In this document: piece by piece, positions 8,676 to 18,018 of the stretch
Layout: each line of letters starts with the position of its first letter
How positions within the stretch are numbered: position 1 is the first letter of the stretch
NCBI GenBank assembly: GCA_963783945.1
Contig: CAWAPS010000010.1
Coordinates: 1 to 64,000 of the forward strand
Source: CAWAPS01 sp963783945
Lineage (GTDB): Bacteria; Actinomycetota; Acidimicrobiia; Acidimicrobiales; Palsa-688
Reading direction: 5' to 3'
Length of the DNA: 64,000 nt
Position numbers and translations under genes: made by a program
Notes under the pieces: generated by a model
The model's input: only the letters and a program-made list of their open reading frames with translations
Databases searched by the model: none
What the model was told of the DNA's origin: nothing

Positions 8676-10091
8676 TCAACTGACTTTCAACGCGTGCTCG
8701 GCTGCTGATCGGCCAGCCCTCCGGCCGAAAACGAAGCTGGTCGCCAGACTGTTTCCGCTGCTCAGATATCGAGAGCCGATGATCCCACCAGTGCATTCCC
8801 CCGCAGCGAAAAGCCCGTCGATGATGGTCGCCGACTCGCTCACCACCCGAGCGGACTCGTCGATATGGATTCCGTAGCAGGTCACCCCCAGCGCTGCAGG
8901 ACGGACCTCCGTCCCGTAGAAGGGCGGCTTTTCGATTGGACGAAGGAACTTTCCATCCTTGCCGAAATCCCGGTCGTAGCCGAGAGCGGCAGATTCGTTG
9001 TACCGCTTCACTGATCCCACCACCGGGCCGGCGGGGATCCGGAGCTTGCCTGCAAGGTCCCCCAGTGTCTCAGCCTGGACGATCCCGCCCGCGGCGAGCA
9101 GTCGCCCAATGTTGTCAGGCGACCAAACATACGACGGCCGCGACTCGCCCGAAGGGTAGGGCTTGAACGTCGGTAGCTTTGGCGTACCGTTGTCGGCCAG
9201 AATCTGGTCATCGAATACGCCGTAGAGACGCCCACCAGCCTCTAGGGCCAGGCCGGAGGTGATTCCGTAGGGACCGGACTCGTCCAGCAAGCGATGCCCG
9301 TCCCGCCCGAGCACCAACATCCAATGCGGCAAGTAGGCGTCGAACTCTCTCGATTCGACGCGAGGCGCCAGGGTGGAGACGCAACGATCGTGACCCACGG
9401 TGTGGGCTCCGACCTGGGCGCCAAGCGACAGCGCATCACCCCGGGAGCTTTCGGGGCCGATGTAGAAAAGCCATGGTCCGACTGGTGCCAAACTGGGAAG
9501 GTGCTCCGCGATCAGACCGCCGTTGGCTCCGAAACCGCCTGTAGCGAGCACAACCGCCCCCGCCTGTAGCTCGTCGCCGCCGACGGCCACACCCGAGACG
9601 GCATCTCCTTCCAGGAGTAGCCGGTCGACCCGTCTTCCAAGAGCGAAGTCGACCCCCTGCTCGCGACACCGCTGGTAAAGGACGTCTATCAACCGTTGGC
9701 CTCCGCCTTCGGTTACGTGGGTTCGCGGCACCAGCTCGGGTCCCCCCTGGACCACGTGGGGCGAGAAGCGAATTCCCAACTCGATGAACCAGGCGATGAT
9801 CTCTCCACTATCGCGGGCTAGCCGTCGAGCGATCCCGGGCTGGATTTTAAACTGATTGATGAACATGTATTCGTGGTAGAGAGAGTCCGGGTCGTCCTCA
9901 ATGTTCGCCGACCGCTGCACGTCAGTGCCCGCCGCCATCACCCAGCCGCCAGAGAGCCGCGCCGCGCCGCCTACTACCGATTCTGACTCGGCGACCAGTA
10001 CCCGGGCTCCCTGCGTCCTGGCTGCGAGCGCGGCGGTCAATCCGGCGGCACCGGCCCCCACGACAACGACGTCAACATCCGCTTCGGGCAA
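8676..10091 (-). CDS. FAD-dependent oxidoreductase, fumarate reductase/ketosteroid-dehydrogenase type
   Basis: This is a 471-aa flavoprotein. The Rossmann FAD site VVVVGAGAAGLTAALAAR begins at residue 8 and the flavin-binding GGAARLSGGWVMA follows near 41. AGAVVLATGGFGAN sits near 180. The C-terminal GLFAAGECTGGIIGSRYLSSG with NSLATSFVFGR is the second FAD segment typical of the FAD_binding_2 family. Members include fumarate reductases, 3-ketosteroid delta-1-dehydrogenases and tricarballylate dehydrogenase, and the substrate cannot be told. The ATG start overlaps no other gene. The neighbours are degraded, so it appears to stand alone. Confidence 0.85.
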   Translation of the reverse strand: MPEADVDVVVVGAGAAGLTAALAARTQGARVLVAESESVVGGAARLSGGWVMAAGTDVQRSANIEDDPDSLYHEYMFINQFKIQPGIARRLARDSGEIIAWFIELGIRFSPHVVQGGPELVPRTHVTEGGGQRLIDVLYQRCREQGVDFALGRRVDRLLLEGDAVSGVAVGGDELQAGAVVLATGGFGANGGLIAEHLPSLAPVGPWLFYIGPESSRGDALSLGAQVGAHTVGHDRCVSTLAPRVESREFDAYLPHWMLVLGRDGHRLLDESGPYGITSGLALEAGGRLYGVFDDQILADNGTPKLPTFKPYPSGESRPSYVWSPDNIGRLLAAGGIVQAETLGDLAGKLRIPAGPVVGSVKRYNESAALGYDRDFGKDGKFLRPIEKPPFYGTEVRPAALGVTCYGIHIDESARVVSESATIIDGLFAAGECTGGIIGSRYLSSGNSLATSFVFGRRAGRSAAEHALKVS

Positions 10092-10778
10092 TTATCGCGA
10101 CCTCCCCGATAGAAGCCGTGCCTACTTGAGAAGCACCGGCCCACACCACTCGACAAGCATATGGCAACCGACTTGCTCAAACCTCGCCGCTGACCTTGCA
10201 TCGCCCCTGGTGTCGGCGACCAGCAGCCATCACTCGTCGGGAATGTACGGAGTGGATTGGGGCATCGCGGGCATTTGCATCTGGATCATCCCTCGACCCT
10301 GTCGCCGCCGAGGACGGGCCGATCAGTTCGAGAACAAAAAGCACGTCAGGCTGTCGCGAACCCCGAATCTTGACTAGACACAAGAAGGATCAACCGCCGA
10401 ATAACTCACATACGCCACGCCGGTGTAGCGTCAAGCCGCCGCTAACCCATCCCTCAGTCCACCAGCGCGCCATGGTTGCTGGTCCCGGTCATCCCAGAAC
10501 ACGAACCCCAAATAGGCCCTTATGACCCGTTATGTAGCAGGGTTATTGTGGCGTGCGGTGCAGGTGGTGCGGTGATCACGGCGGACGGAGGGGATACCGG
10601 CAAGCACGGGCTCATAACTCTGGGCGGCGGCGACAGGGCGAGCGGTCGAGATCGCCACCGGCTAGTCACTCGTCCTGACTTCCCCGATCGTCCATCACAC
10701 TCCGCTTGCGTTGCGTCCGGCCGATGGTGATCTCGCGCTTGCGCCCCCAAAGGCCATGAGGTGTAAACAAGCTACGCC
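10092..10778. other. Gap without a recognisable gene
   Basis: Several short open frames overlap on both strands, but none has a family motif or ribosome site that I can support. The stretch separates the FAD oxidoreductase from the relaxase remnant and may hold further decayed mobile-element DNA. Confidence 0.35.
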
Positions 10779-11142
10779 ATGTTCGAAGCCGAAGCCCGGC
10801 TGCTTGACACCGGCCAGAGAACTGCGGCGCAACGCCTGCCGGCGACGGTCGCCGCCGAAGCGAACAGCCCTCTGCCAGGACGGACAGTCGTGTTGTCGGT
10901 GGACCAGGCGGCTGGGAGTCGAGCAGATCGCCGCCTGTGGTCGGGTTCTCGATCTGATTGTTGGTCCCGGCCTCTCCGGTAAGAGCACCACCATTGGGGC
11001 GGTGTGCGTGCCGTGCGGGAGGCCGAGCACGGCTGCGGCTCGGTTGTCGGACTCGCCCCTCTGCGCCGACAGCCGAGGTCTCGCCCGATGAGCTGGGACG
11101 GCTACACCGAGCACACCGCAAAATCGCGCGACGATTTCCGAC
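10779..11142 (+). pseudogene. MobF relaxase, helicase-domain remnant
   Basis: FEAEARLLDTGQRT, AEANSPLPGRTVVLSVDQAA, then in a second frame VEQIAACGRVLDLIVGPGLS with a Walker A motif ending SGKSTT, and in a third frame REAEHGCGSVVGLAP and TEHTAKS. This order is that of the TraI/TrwC helicase part of MobF relaxases (LS.DQ..AV...VVGPAG.GKTTT...VVGLAPS...L....ENTAK). Two frame changes kill it. The same family's N-terminus lies at 118-231, so at least two relaxase pieces are scattered in the window. It ends right at the promoter at 11143. Confidence 0.6.
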
Positions 11143-11172
11143 TTTGACGTCGTAGTCAAAATGCTGTATAGT
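11143..11172 (+). promoter_or_regulatory. Sigma-70-type promoter with palindromic operator over the -35 box
   Basis: The -35 box is TTGACG (11144-11149) and the -10 box is TATAGT (11167-11172), with a 17-bp spacer. The perfect inverted repeat TTTGAC-N6-GTCAAA (11143-11160) covers the -35 box, so a bound regulator would block the polymerase. The promoter points at the amidohydrolase gene whose GTG lies 68 bp downstream of the -10 box. Confidence 0.65.
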
Positions 11173-11240
11173 TCAGATGTCCGCCTCTTGAGCAGGCGGC
11201 TAGCTACCCTGCATCGCGACGGCCCTCGTCAGGAGACCCC

Positions 11241-12506
11241 GTGCCCCACATTCTCGATTATCCGGTGTTCGATGCGGACAACCACATGTACGAGACTACG
11301 GATGCGTTCACCAAGTACTTGCCCAAGGAGTATGACGGCTTGGTCAAGTACGTGCAGGTGAATGGTCGAACGAAGCTAGCGCTTCGTAACACGATCAGCG
11401 AGTACATTCCGAACCCGACCTTCAACAAGGTGTCGCCGCCAGGACACCAGGAAATGGAGTTCCGGCTCAAGAATCCCTCGTCGAAACACTCGATCGGAAC
11501 GGGCGGCTTCGGTGATCCGAGCTCGAAGTCGGATCCGAGGCTGGCTTCGTTGCCGCGCTACATCGAGGCCCCGCCTGCCTTCTTCAACCCCGAGCAGCGG
11601 ATCATGTTGATGGATGAGCAGAGGGTCGACCGGGCGATGATGTGGCCGACTCTGGCCAGCCTGCTCGAGGAGAGGCTGGCTGACGACCCAAAGGCGACTG
11701 CGGTGGTGATCCATGCTCTCAATGAATGGATGCACGAGCACTGGACGTTCAACTTCGAGAACCGGATCTTCGCGACGCCGGTGATCAACCTGTCGATTCT
11801 CGACGAGGCGATCCGGGAGCTGGACTACGTCGTCGAGCGCGGCGCCCGGTCGATTCTTGTTCGCCCTGCCCCGGTGCCCGACTTCGGCACCCGACGCCGG
11901 TCAATGGCGCTGCCGGAGTTCGACCCATTTTGGAAGCGGGTCCAGGAGGCCGGCGTCCTCGTCGGCATGCACTCCTCTGACGACGGCTACCAGCGGCATC
12001 TCAACGAATGGGACGGTCGCACTTCCGAGCACCAACCGTTCACCAAGCCGAGCGCGTTCGCGCTGCTGGTGAACAGCGAGTACAGGTCCATCAGGGACAC
12101 CGTGTACTCGATCATCGGGCACGGCCTGGCGACCCGCTTTCCGGACCTGCGTTTCATGCCCGTCGAAAACGGGAGCCAGTGGGTCCCGACCGCGCTCAAG
12201 CAGTTCAAGAAGCTCTACGAGCGCTCGCCGAGCGCCTTCGACGAAGACCCGATGGTGGCGTTCCACCGGTCGGTCGTCATCCACCCGTTCTTCGAGGAGG
12301 ATGTGCTCAACATCGTCGAACTGGTCGGGGTGGACAATGTCGTGTTCGGTTCGGACTTCCCGCACCCGGAGGGCCTCGCCGATCCGCTGAGATTCGTGGA
12401 CGAGATCGAGTCGCTGCCCGACGAGGACAAAGCCAAGATCATGGGAGGCACCCTGTCGTCCCTCATGAAGTGCGACCCGACCGAGAAGGTGGTCGCGGCC
12501 CCCTGA
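11241..12506 (+). CDS. Amidohydrolase-2 family metal-dependent hydrolase/decarboxylase
   Basis: This 421-aa TIM-barrel protein belongs to PF04909. Its GTG start has AGGAGA six bases upstream. The N-terminal metal motif is DADNH (residues 11-15). Histidine H-S follows in VLVGMHSSDDG, and the conserved NVVFGSDFPHPEG carries the C-terminal aspartate. Relatives are non-oxidative decarboxylases or hydrolases (ACMSD, gamma-resorcylate decarboxylase) in aromatic breakdown. It has its own strong promoter at 11143-11172 with a palindromic operator and seems to be transcribed alone. It belongs to a set of seven amidohydrolase genes and relics in the window. Substrate unknown. Confidence 0.85.
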   Translation: MPHILDYPVFDADNHMYETTDAFTKYLPKEYDGLVKYVQVNGRTKLALRNTISEYIPNPTFNKVSPPGHQEMEFRLKNPSSKHSIGTGGFGDPSSKSDPRLASLPRYIEAPPAFFNPEQRIMLMDEQRVDRAMMWPTLASLLEERLADDPKATAVVIHALNEWMHEHWTFNFENRIFATPVINLSILDEAIRELDYVVERGARSILVRPAPVPDFGTRRRSMALPEFDPFWKRVQEAGVLVGMHSSDDGYQRHLNEWDGRTSEHQPFTKPSAFALLVNSEYRSIRDTVYSIIGHGLATRFPDLRFMPVENGSQWVPTALKQFKKLYERSPSAFDEDPMVAFHRSVVIHPFFEEDVLNIVELVGVDNVVFGSDFPHPEGLADPLRFVDEIESLPDEDKAKIMGGTLSSLMKCDPTEKVVAAP

Positions 12507-12709
12507 TCCCTTCGATCGACAGTTGTAGAGGGCACCGGTGGCCCAATGGGACACTGACCATCGGCCCTGAACTGTTATGGGACTAGTCAGCGGCTTTGGT
12601 TACGTTAGGGTCGGTTTGCTCGGTCGAGGCGGCATGGTGATGACTGCCGGCGCTGGCGGCCCATAGTCTCGGCTCCGCACGGGAGGGTCGAGCGTGCGCG
12701 GCCCAGCGG

Positions 12710-12829
12710 CTTCATCCGACGGCCAGCGCTGGTGCCGCCGCCGTACTCGGCCAGCGCAAGGGCTCAGCTGCGGCCGATTCCGGTGTCCGTGACGAGAGCC
12801 ACTCGGCCCTCCAGCGAGAACCTGGTCAC
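12710..12829 (-). pseudogene. Short-chain dehydrogenase, N-terminal stub
   Basis: The GTG at 12829 overlaps the stop of the SDR gene at 12826-13575 (GTGA). The frame reads VTRFSLEGRVALVTDTGIGR, a stop codon, and then ALALAEYGGGTSAGRR in the same frame. This is the Rossmann start of a second SDR (usually GRVALVTGAGTGIGRA.ALALAEYGA). The rest of the gene is gone. It shows the SDR-P450 operon once had a third, coupled gene. Confidence 0.6.
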
Positions 12830-13575
12830 AGGATAGCTCCTCCGTTGGCGGCTATGACCTGACCGGTAATGTAGCTGGCGACGTCCGAACACAAGAACGC
12901 GCAGGTGGCACCGATGTCGTCTAGGGTGCCGAGGCGCCCGCTGGGGATCACCGAGCACATCTCCTCGGCGCTGGGCGCGGCGCCCTTGGCTTGGGCGTCG
13001 CGTAGCATTGGCGTGTCCACGCAGAAAGGGGGGATGGTGTTGGCCGTGATCTCGTATGTGGCGTACTCGCGGGCGATGGTCTTGGTCATGGCTACGACAC
13101 CACCTTTGGCTGCGGCGTAGTCCGCTTGCCGTGGCGAGCCGATCTGTCCCGATGACGACGCTATGGTCACGATCCGGCCCCACTGGCCGGCGAGCATGTC
13201 GGGCAGAGCGGCCTGCAGGCTATGGAACGTGCCGGTCAGGTCGACGGCGATCATGCGGTCCCACTCTTCGATCGCGATCTCAGTGAACGGGGCGAATCCG
13301 CTTATCGCTGCGCTTGTGACCATGATTTGGATTGGTCCTAGCGTGCCGCGGATCTTAGCGAGCGCTTGGTCCACCGCGGCGCGCCTCGACACGTCGGTCG
13401 CGACCCCAACGGCCTTGGGGCCACCGGCCTGCAGTTCCTGAGCGGTGCGCTCGGCCGCCTCGCCGTTGATGTCGAGCACGGTAACCCGGTGCCCCGAAGC
13501 TGACAGGTGGCGGGAGATGCCGAGGCCCACGCCCGACGCCCCACCGGTAACCACGGCGACTCTGCTCACGGTCAT
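12826..13575 (-). CDS. Short-chain dehydrogenase/reductase (SDR)
   Basis: This 249-aa classical SDR uses NAD(P) to oxidise or reduce an alcohol/ketone. The cofactor loop is TGGASGVG (residues 10-17). The active site is S in IASSSGQIGS near residue 141, with Y153 and K157 (YAAAK). The usual NNAG/NAG motif is altered to TSAA. The start ATG at 13575 overlaps the P450 stop by four bases (ATGA), so the two are translationally coupled. The pair could act in sequence: the P450 hydroxylates and the SDR oxidises the alcohol. An in-frame upstream extension was rejected because of this overlap. Confidence 0.85.
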   Translation of the reverse strand: MTVSRVAVVTGGASGVGLGISRHLSASGHRVTVLDINGEAAERTAQELQAGGPKAVGVATDVSRRAAVDQALAKIRGTLGPIQIMVTSAAISGFAPFTEIAIEEWDRMIAVDLTGTFHSLQAALPDMLAGQWGRIVTIASSSGQIGSPRQADYAAAKGGVVAMTKTIAREYATYEITANTIPPFCVDTPMLRDAQAKGAAPSAEEMCSVIPSGRLGTLDDIGATCAFLCSDVASYITGQVIAANGGAIL

Positions 13576-14834
13576 GCAGGATTTGTCGGAATGAACTCGA
13601 GGTGCAGCGACTTGAGCCGCCGCAGGAGAAAGGTCGGCTCCCACTCGTAGCGCCGGGCGCCGGCCGGACCGTGGACCGACTCGTCGATCCGGATGTCGTC
13701 CATCCGGTCCAACAGACGCTCCAGACTGACTCGGGCCTCAACCCGGGCCAGCGACGCGCCCGGGCAGGCGTGGATCCCCCGTCCGAAGGCCACGTGCTCG
13801 GTGACGTTGGGACGGTCGAGGCGAAGCTCCGCCGGAGCGGCGAAGCGCCGGGGATCCCGGTTGGCGGCGCCCACCATCACCATGACGTTGCTGCCGGCCG
13901 GGATCTCCACATCCCCGATTGCCGTCGTGCGCCGGGCCACCCGGAAATTCGTCTTGACCGGACTTTCCAGACGTAACATCTCCTCGATAAACGGCGGGAT
14001 CAATGAGCGGTCGCCGCGCACCTGCTCTTGCAGGTCGGGCCGCTCGGCCAGGATTCTCAGCGCCGAGCTCAACAGATCTACCGTGGTCCCCTGCCCGGCG
14101 GCGAAGAGGAAGACCGCGACCCGCGCCACGTCGATGGCCTCGGGCGTGGTCCCGTCCGGAAAGGTGGCCTGCGCGAGCTGGGTCAAGACATCGTGACCCG
14201 GGTTCCGGCGACGGTCCTCCACATACTCGACAAACCACTCCTCCGACACGCCGATAAACTTGCCGCTCGACCCCTCGATGTCACCGACGAGTTCCGGCGC
14301 CCGATGGAGCCGGGCATGGTCGCTCTGCGGGATCCCCAGCAGGTCGGCGATCGCCAACATGGTAAAAGGTGTCCCGTAGGCGGCGATGAACTCACAGCGG
14401 CTACTCTGGATGAACGCGTCGATCGTGCCGTCGGCCAGGCGCCACAGAAACTCCTCATTCTCCTTCAGGCGTTTCGGCGTCATCAGTCGGGACAGCAGTG
14501 CCCGGTGATCAGTGTGCTTCGGCGGGTCAAACGAGGCGAAGTACTCGTGCAGCGGCAGCCTGTCCCGGTACCGCTCGATTATCTCGGAGACGTCATCATC
14601 CTCGGCCGGCAGCGGCAACCCAGGGAAGGGGCCGCTCACCACGTTGCAAGCAGAAAAGTTCTCCTTTTCATCCCGGCACATGGCTGTGACCTCGTCATAA
14701 CCGGACACCATCACCACTCCATGGTGCGGCTCTCGTCGCACCGGGCATTCTCGCACCTGGTCGTAGTACTGATACGGGTCAGCGACCAGCGACGGGGCCG
14801 AGAAGAAATCCAGGTTCGTCACGTTGTCGGTCAC
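13572..14834 (-). CDS. Cytochrome P450
   Basis: This 420-aa soluble bacterial P450 has the haem loop FGRGIHACPG at residues 350-359 with Cys357 as the axial ligand, and the ExxR motif at 285-288. The I-helix motif is A246-G-Q-G-T-T251, where most P450s have A-G-x-D/E-T-T; the acidic residue that helps proton delivery is a glycine here. No ferredoxin or reductase gene is next to it. It is the first gene of an operon with the SDR. Two direct repeats at 14855-14912 lie just upstream of its start and may control it. Confidence 0.9.
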   Translation of the reverse strand: MTDNVTNLDFFSAPSLVADPYQYYDQVRECPVRREPHHGVVMVSGYDEVTAMCRDEKENFSACNVVSGPFPGLPLPAEDDDVSEIIERYRDRLPLHEYFASFDPPKHTDHRALLSRLMTPKRLKENEEFLWRLADGTIDAFIQSSRCEFIAAYGTPFTMLAIADLLGIPQSDHARLHRAPELVGDIEGSSGKFIGVSEEWFVEYVEDRRRNPGHDVLTQLAQATFPDGTTPEAIDVARVAVFLFAAGQGTTVDLLSSALRILAERPDLQEQVRGDRSLIPPFIEEMLRLESPVKTNFRVARRTTAIGDVEIPAGSNVMVMVGAANRDPRRFAAPAELRLDRPNVTEHVAFGRGIHACPGASLARVEARVSLERLLDRMDDIRIDESVHGPAGARRYEWEPTFLLRRLKSLHLEFIPTNPA

Positions 14835-14854
14835 CTGTCACGCTCCCCGGTCCA

Positions 14855-14912
14855 GTTGGACATTTATACAACACACCGGTCCGGCCGCGCCAGAGAATGT
14901 TGGACATTCATA
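14855..14912. repeat. Direct repeat pair upstream of the P450 gene
   Basis: GTTGGACATTTATA (14855-14868) recurs as GTTGGACATTCATA (14899-14912), 13 of 14 bases the same and 44 bp apart, about four helical turns. Read on the minus strand, the first copy contains TATAAATGTCC. The place, 20-80 bp before the P450 start, suggests paired binding sites of a regulator or promoter elements. Confidence 0.45.
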
Positions 14913-14934
14913 AAGCATCTCGGGCGGTACTCAG

Positions 14935-16740
14935 ATCGTCGAGCTGGTCGCAGACCTGCCTCGTGGTGTTCATGACCCGCAGTTAAACACCCTCAGCCTC
15001 CTGCAAATCTACACACCGCTTTCCAGCTTTGGTGATCGCCCCCAGCTGTCTGACAAGGGGAGCGCCGTATGTCGGCGACAGGACTGCCCAGCCGGCTCTG
15101 ATCCCGAATTCGTTCGTGGTCGTCCTGGTCGAGGCCATCACTTACATCTGGGAGGCGGCGTCCCGTTACCGAAAAGGAATCCTCTGATCAAGGCCGACGC
15201 GTCTGCCCCCGCCGGCAGCTGCTCGTGGAATTCACCTGCTCGATTCTATTCGTTGGCGGAGTGCGGCCAGCTCTTTGCCTCTCACCCTTTTGGTCAGGGC
15301 GCCGAGATCTCGTACCGTATCGAGGCTGCGCCAGTTGCGAGACCTGCCCGACAAGGTGCTGACGGAGGCCGACGAGGGGCAGATCGAGGCCCAAGCTGAC
15401 CGCGCCAAGCTAAGAGCGGCAGCTTCGTCATAGCCCCCGCCCGCCGGCTCCTGCCCCGGAGCGCCGGTCCCGACGATGACGGGAAGAAGCGCCCGATCCG
15501 ACGTTTTGGTGGCCATTCGACGGCGACCCCTGCAGCAAAACGACACCTCGGCGTGCGCCCTCGGAACCGGTGACTGGGATGCCCCTGCTGCCCGCAAGAA
15601 TACCCAAGCGACGGGGACAACCGGACTGTTCGGCATCCTACCTATCCGGCCTACCGGGCGGGGGCAGCCCCGACGATCGCCGTGCAGGATATGGGCACCT
15701 CGGCTACAAGGCCCACCTCATGAGCATGCTCGGGATCCGTCTGTCCGTCGCGCTCACGAAGGCGGCACGCCCGCAACCGCGTATTGGGTATCGCGATCTG
15801 CCTATCAGAAATCATCAACGTAGTTGAGATCTAAAGCACTGAGGCACAGGTGCTGGCAAACTCGGTGTCGCCGCCGGCATCATCGACCTCCCGCGCTGTC
15901 AGCAGGGTCGATTTCTGTAGCAGCGGGTCGGACGCTCGGAAGTTGCGCCACAGGGAGTTGCGCCGGAAACAGCCCAGCGCCTCCGAGGTCATCGAAGCGT
16001 CGAGGATAATGAGATCTCCGGAAACTGCGCTCGCATTGTTCGGGTTCTGCGCTCAGCGCCGCGGCCTTGGCGCGATCGACTAAGTCGACGCCAACGGCTC
16101 CCGCGCTTTCCAGGCCGACCTGCGGCGTCAGCCTCCTCGATATGGTGCCTGTTTGGCGAAAATCTAGGGACCGGATTGTTGACGTCCCTTGGTTTCCGGC
16201 CTACCGTAATCGTGTGGCCGCTGGTTTCCTGGCAAATCCCTCACTCGGCGTCGAGATCGGTGCCTTTGATCTGGATGCCCCGCCCCCAATCGCCGAACAA
16301 GTCGAGGTCCAGCGCTTGCAGAATCACGACCTGCTGCCGGTCGAAGGCCAGACAGTCACAACGGCCGACCACGACCGGGTCGTGGCATGCTTCCCTCCGC
16401 TGCAGCCTGCTAACCGCGTCGGTGCCGGCCCGGCTACGCCCGAACGGCGCGTGGAGAGCCTCTTCGGGCCAGACCTGCAGCAGCCTCAACGGCGCCTACT
16501 GCCACGGCCGAGGATCCGTAAGGTATTCCGAAACGGACGGGAAGTCTCAGAAATGGGGGCAACCGGACCATATCGATTGACGGGAAATGATGGCTTATTC
16601 CACTAGAACAGCAGAGGAGAGTCGGTGACAGAATTCTTTTCCCGAACGAGAAGAGGTTCTCAATCTCAAATGAGGTGCGTGCCTCGCGATGAATACCGCG
16701 GTAGGGTGTTGTTCGCCGTCGATCGCGGGCAACGGGAGGT
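14935..16740. other. 1.8-kb stretch without a recognisable gene
   Basis: Open frames exist at 15232-15636 on the minus strand (with GYDEAAALSLARSAW and LDTVRDLGALTKRVRGKE) and at 16067-16606 on the plus strand. Neither has a family I recognise or a convincing ribosome site. The minus frame looks the more protein-like, and a shifted frame beside it continues similar composition, so it may be a decayed gene. No repeats or RNA genes were seen. Confidence 0.3.
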
Positions 16741-16746
16741 CTGGCG

Positions 16747-18018
16747 GTGAGCAGGCTTTCGCGGTCCTTCTTCAGCATGATTGCTCTCCTGCTACTGATC
16801 GTCTTTATGGCGGCATGCAGCTCAAGCTCAAAGAAACCGACAACTTCTCCTACAACCGGTTCGGCTTCGGCTGCTCCGTCCACACCTGGTTCGAACACGG
16901 CCACTGCGGCACCGATCCAGGTTGGCCTGATATGTAGCTGCTCAGGTTCTCCCTTCGGTGCGGCTACCGTACCCGGTGAAGACGTGTTCAAAGCCTGGGT
17001 GAACACCGTGAACGGGTCAGGCGGCATCAACGGCCATCCCGTAAAACTAATAACTAAAGACGACACCTCCCTGCCCGGGTCTTCTCTCGCCGACGCGCAG
17101 GAACTCATCTCGGACCATGTAGATGCCATCGTCGACGTGACCATCAATGACAACGTGTGGGCGTCCGCCGTTCAGGCCGCCAATATACCGGTCATAGGAC
17201 TCAACGCCACCGACGAGCCGTTCTTCACGAATCCAGATTTCTATCCGATGGGTGAAACAGGGGATTCCGCGGTCGTCGCCTATATTCTGACGATCAAATC
17301 AGCGGGCGGCTCGAACTTTGGAGACATGTACTGCGTCGAATCCGCTTCGTGTGGCCAGTACGAACAAAGCCTAAAGACAACCGGAAAGCAGCTTGGAGTA
17401 CCACTCACCTACGTCACAAGCATATCGGCCACCGCGCCGAACTACACTGCGCAATGCCTCGCGGCGAAGAACGCCAACGTCAAGTACCTGATCGTCGAGG
17501 ACGCGAGTGCAATCATCGCCCGGGTCGCGAAGGACTGCGACATCCAGGGTTACGATCCGGTCTACGTCATCGGAGAGGGATCCTTTGGAACGCTCTGGCA
17601 AACCACCCCGGGGCTGAAGAAGGACACTTTGTCCTACGACCCGAACTTGCCCTACTGGGTGAACACACCGGCCAATCAAGCCATGAACGCGGCCATCAAC
17701 AAGTACTATCCAGGATTGGAGAACAACGGTGCTATCTGGAGCGGTACCTCGCCGCTAGCTTGGCCGTCGGGACTGCTCTTGGAAGATGCGGTCAAGGCAG
17801 GAGGACTGGGACCAAACGACACCCCGAGCGCAGCCGAGGTCGTGAAGGGACTCGAGTCGCTGAAAGGCGACACACTGCAAGGGATGTCACCGCCGCTCAC
17901 ATTCGCCGCGGGCAAACCACACCCGGTGGACTGCTGGTTCACCAGTGCCGTCCGAAACGGCCAAAACCAGCTGCTAAACAACGGCAAACTCACCTGCAGC
18001 CCCGGCCCTTCATCGTGA
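16747..18018 (+). CDS. ABC transporter substrate-binding lipoprotein (type 1 periplasmic-binding fold)
   Basis: This 423-aa exported lipoprotein has a signal peptide with hydrophobic core MIALLLLIVFM and lipobox MAAC with Cys24 as the lipidated residue. A Ser/Thr/Pro-rich linker follows to about residue 57. The mature part, from IQVGLICSCSGSPFGAAT, has the fold of branched-chain-amino-acid-type (LivJ/Peripla_BP_6) binding proteins. Such proteins in aromatic-degrading actinomycetes often bind aromatic or other organic acids. The ATPase and permease genes of the transporter are not in the window. A broken, inverted paralogue lies at 18420-18715. Confidence 0.85.
   Translation: MSRLSRSFFSMIALLLLIVFMAACSSSSKKPTTSPTTGSASAAPSTPGSNTATAAPIQVGLICSCSGSPFGAATVPGEDVFKAWVNTVNGSGGINGHPVKLITKDDTSLPGSSLADAQELISDHVDAIVDVTINDNVWASAVQAANIPVIGLNATDEPFFTNPDFYPMGETGDSAVVAYILTIKSAGGSNFGDMYCVESASCGQYEQSLKTTGKQLGVPLTYVTSISATAPNYTAQCLAAKNANVKYLIVEDASAIIARVAKDCDIQGYDPVYVIGEGSFGTLWQTTPGLKKDTLSYDPNLPYWVNTPANQAMNAAINKYYPGLENNGAIWSGTSPLAWPSGLLLEDAVKAGGLGPNDTPSAAEVVKGLESLKGDTLQGMSPPLTFAAGKPHPVDCWFTSAVRNGQNQLLNNGKLTCSPGPSS

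Noticed and set aside
10520..10750. Minus-strand open frame before the relaxase relic
   Set aside because: It has a low-complexity Pro/Arg/Ser composition typical of antisense frames in high-GC DNA and no start signal.
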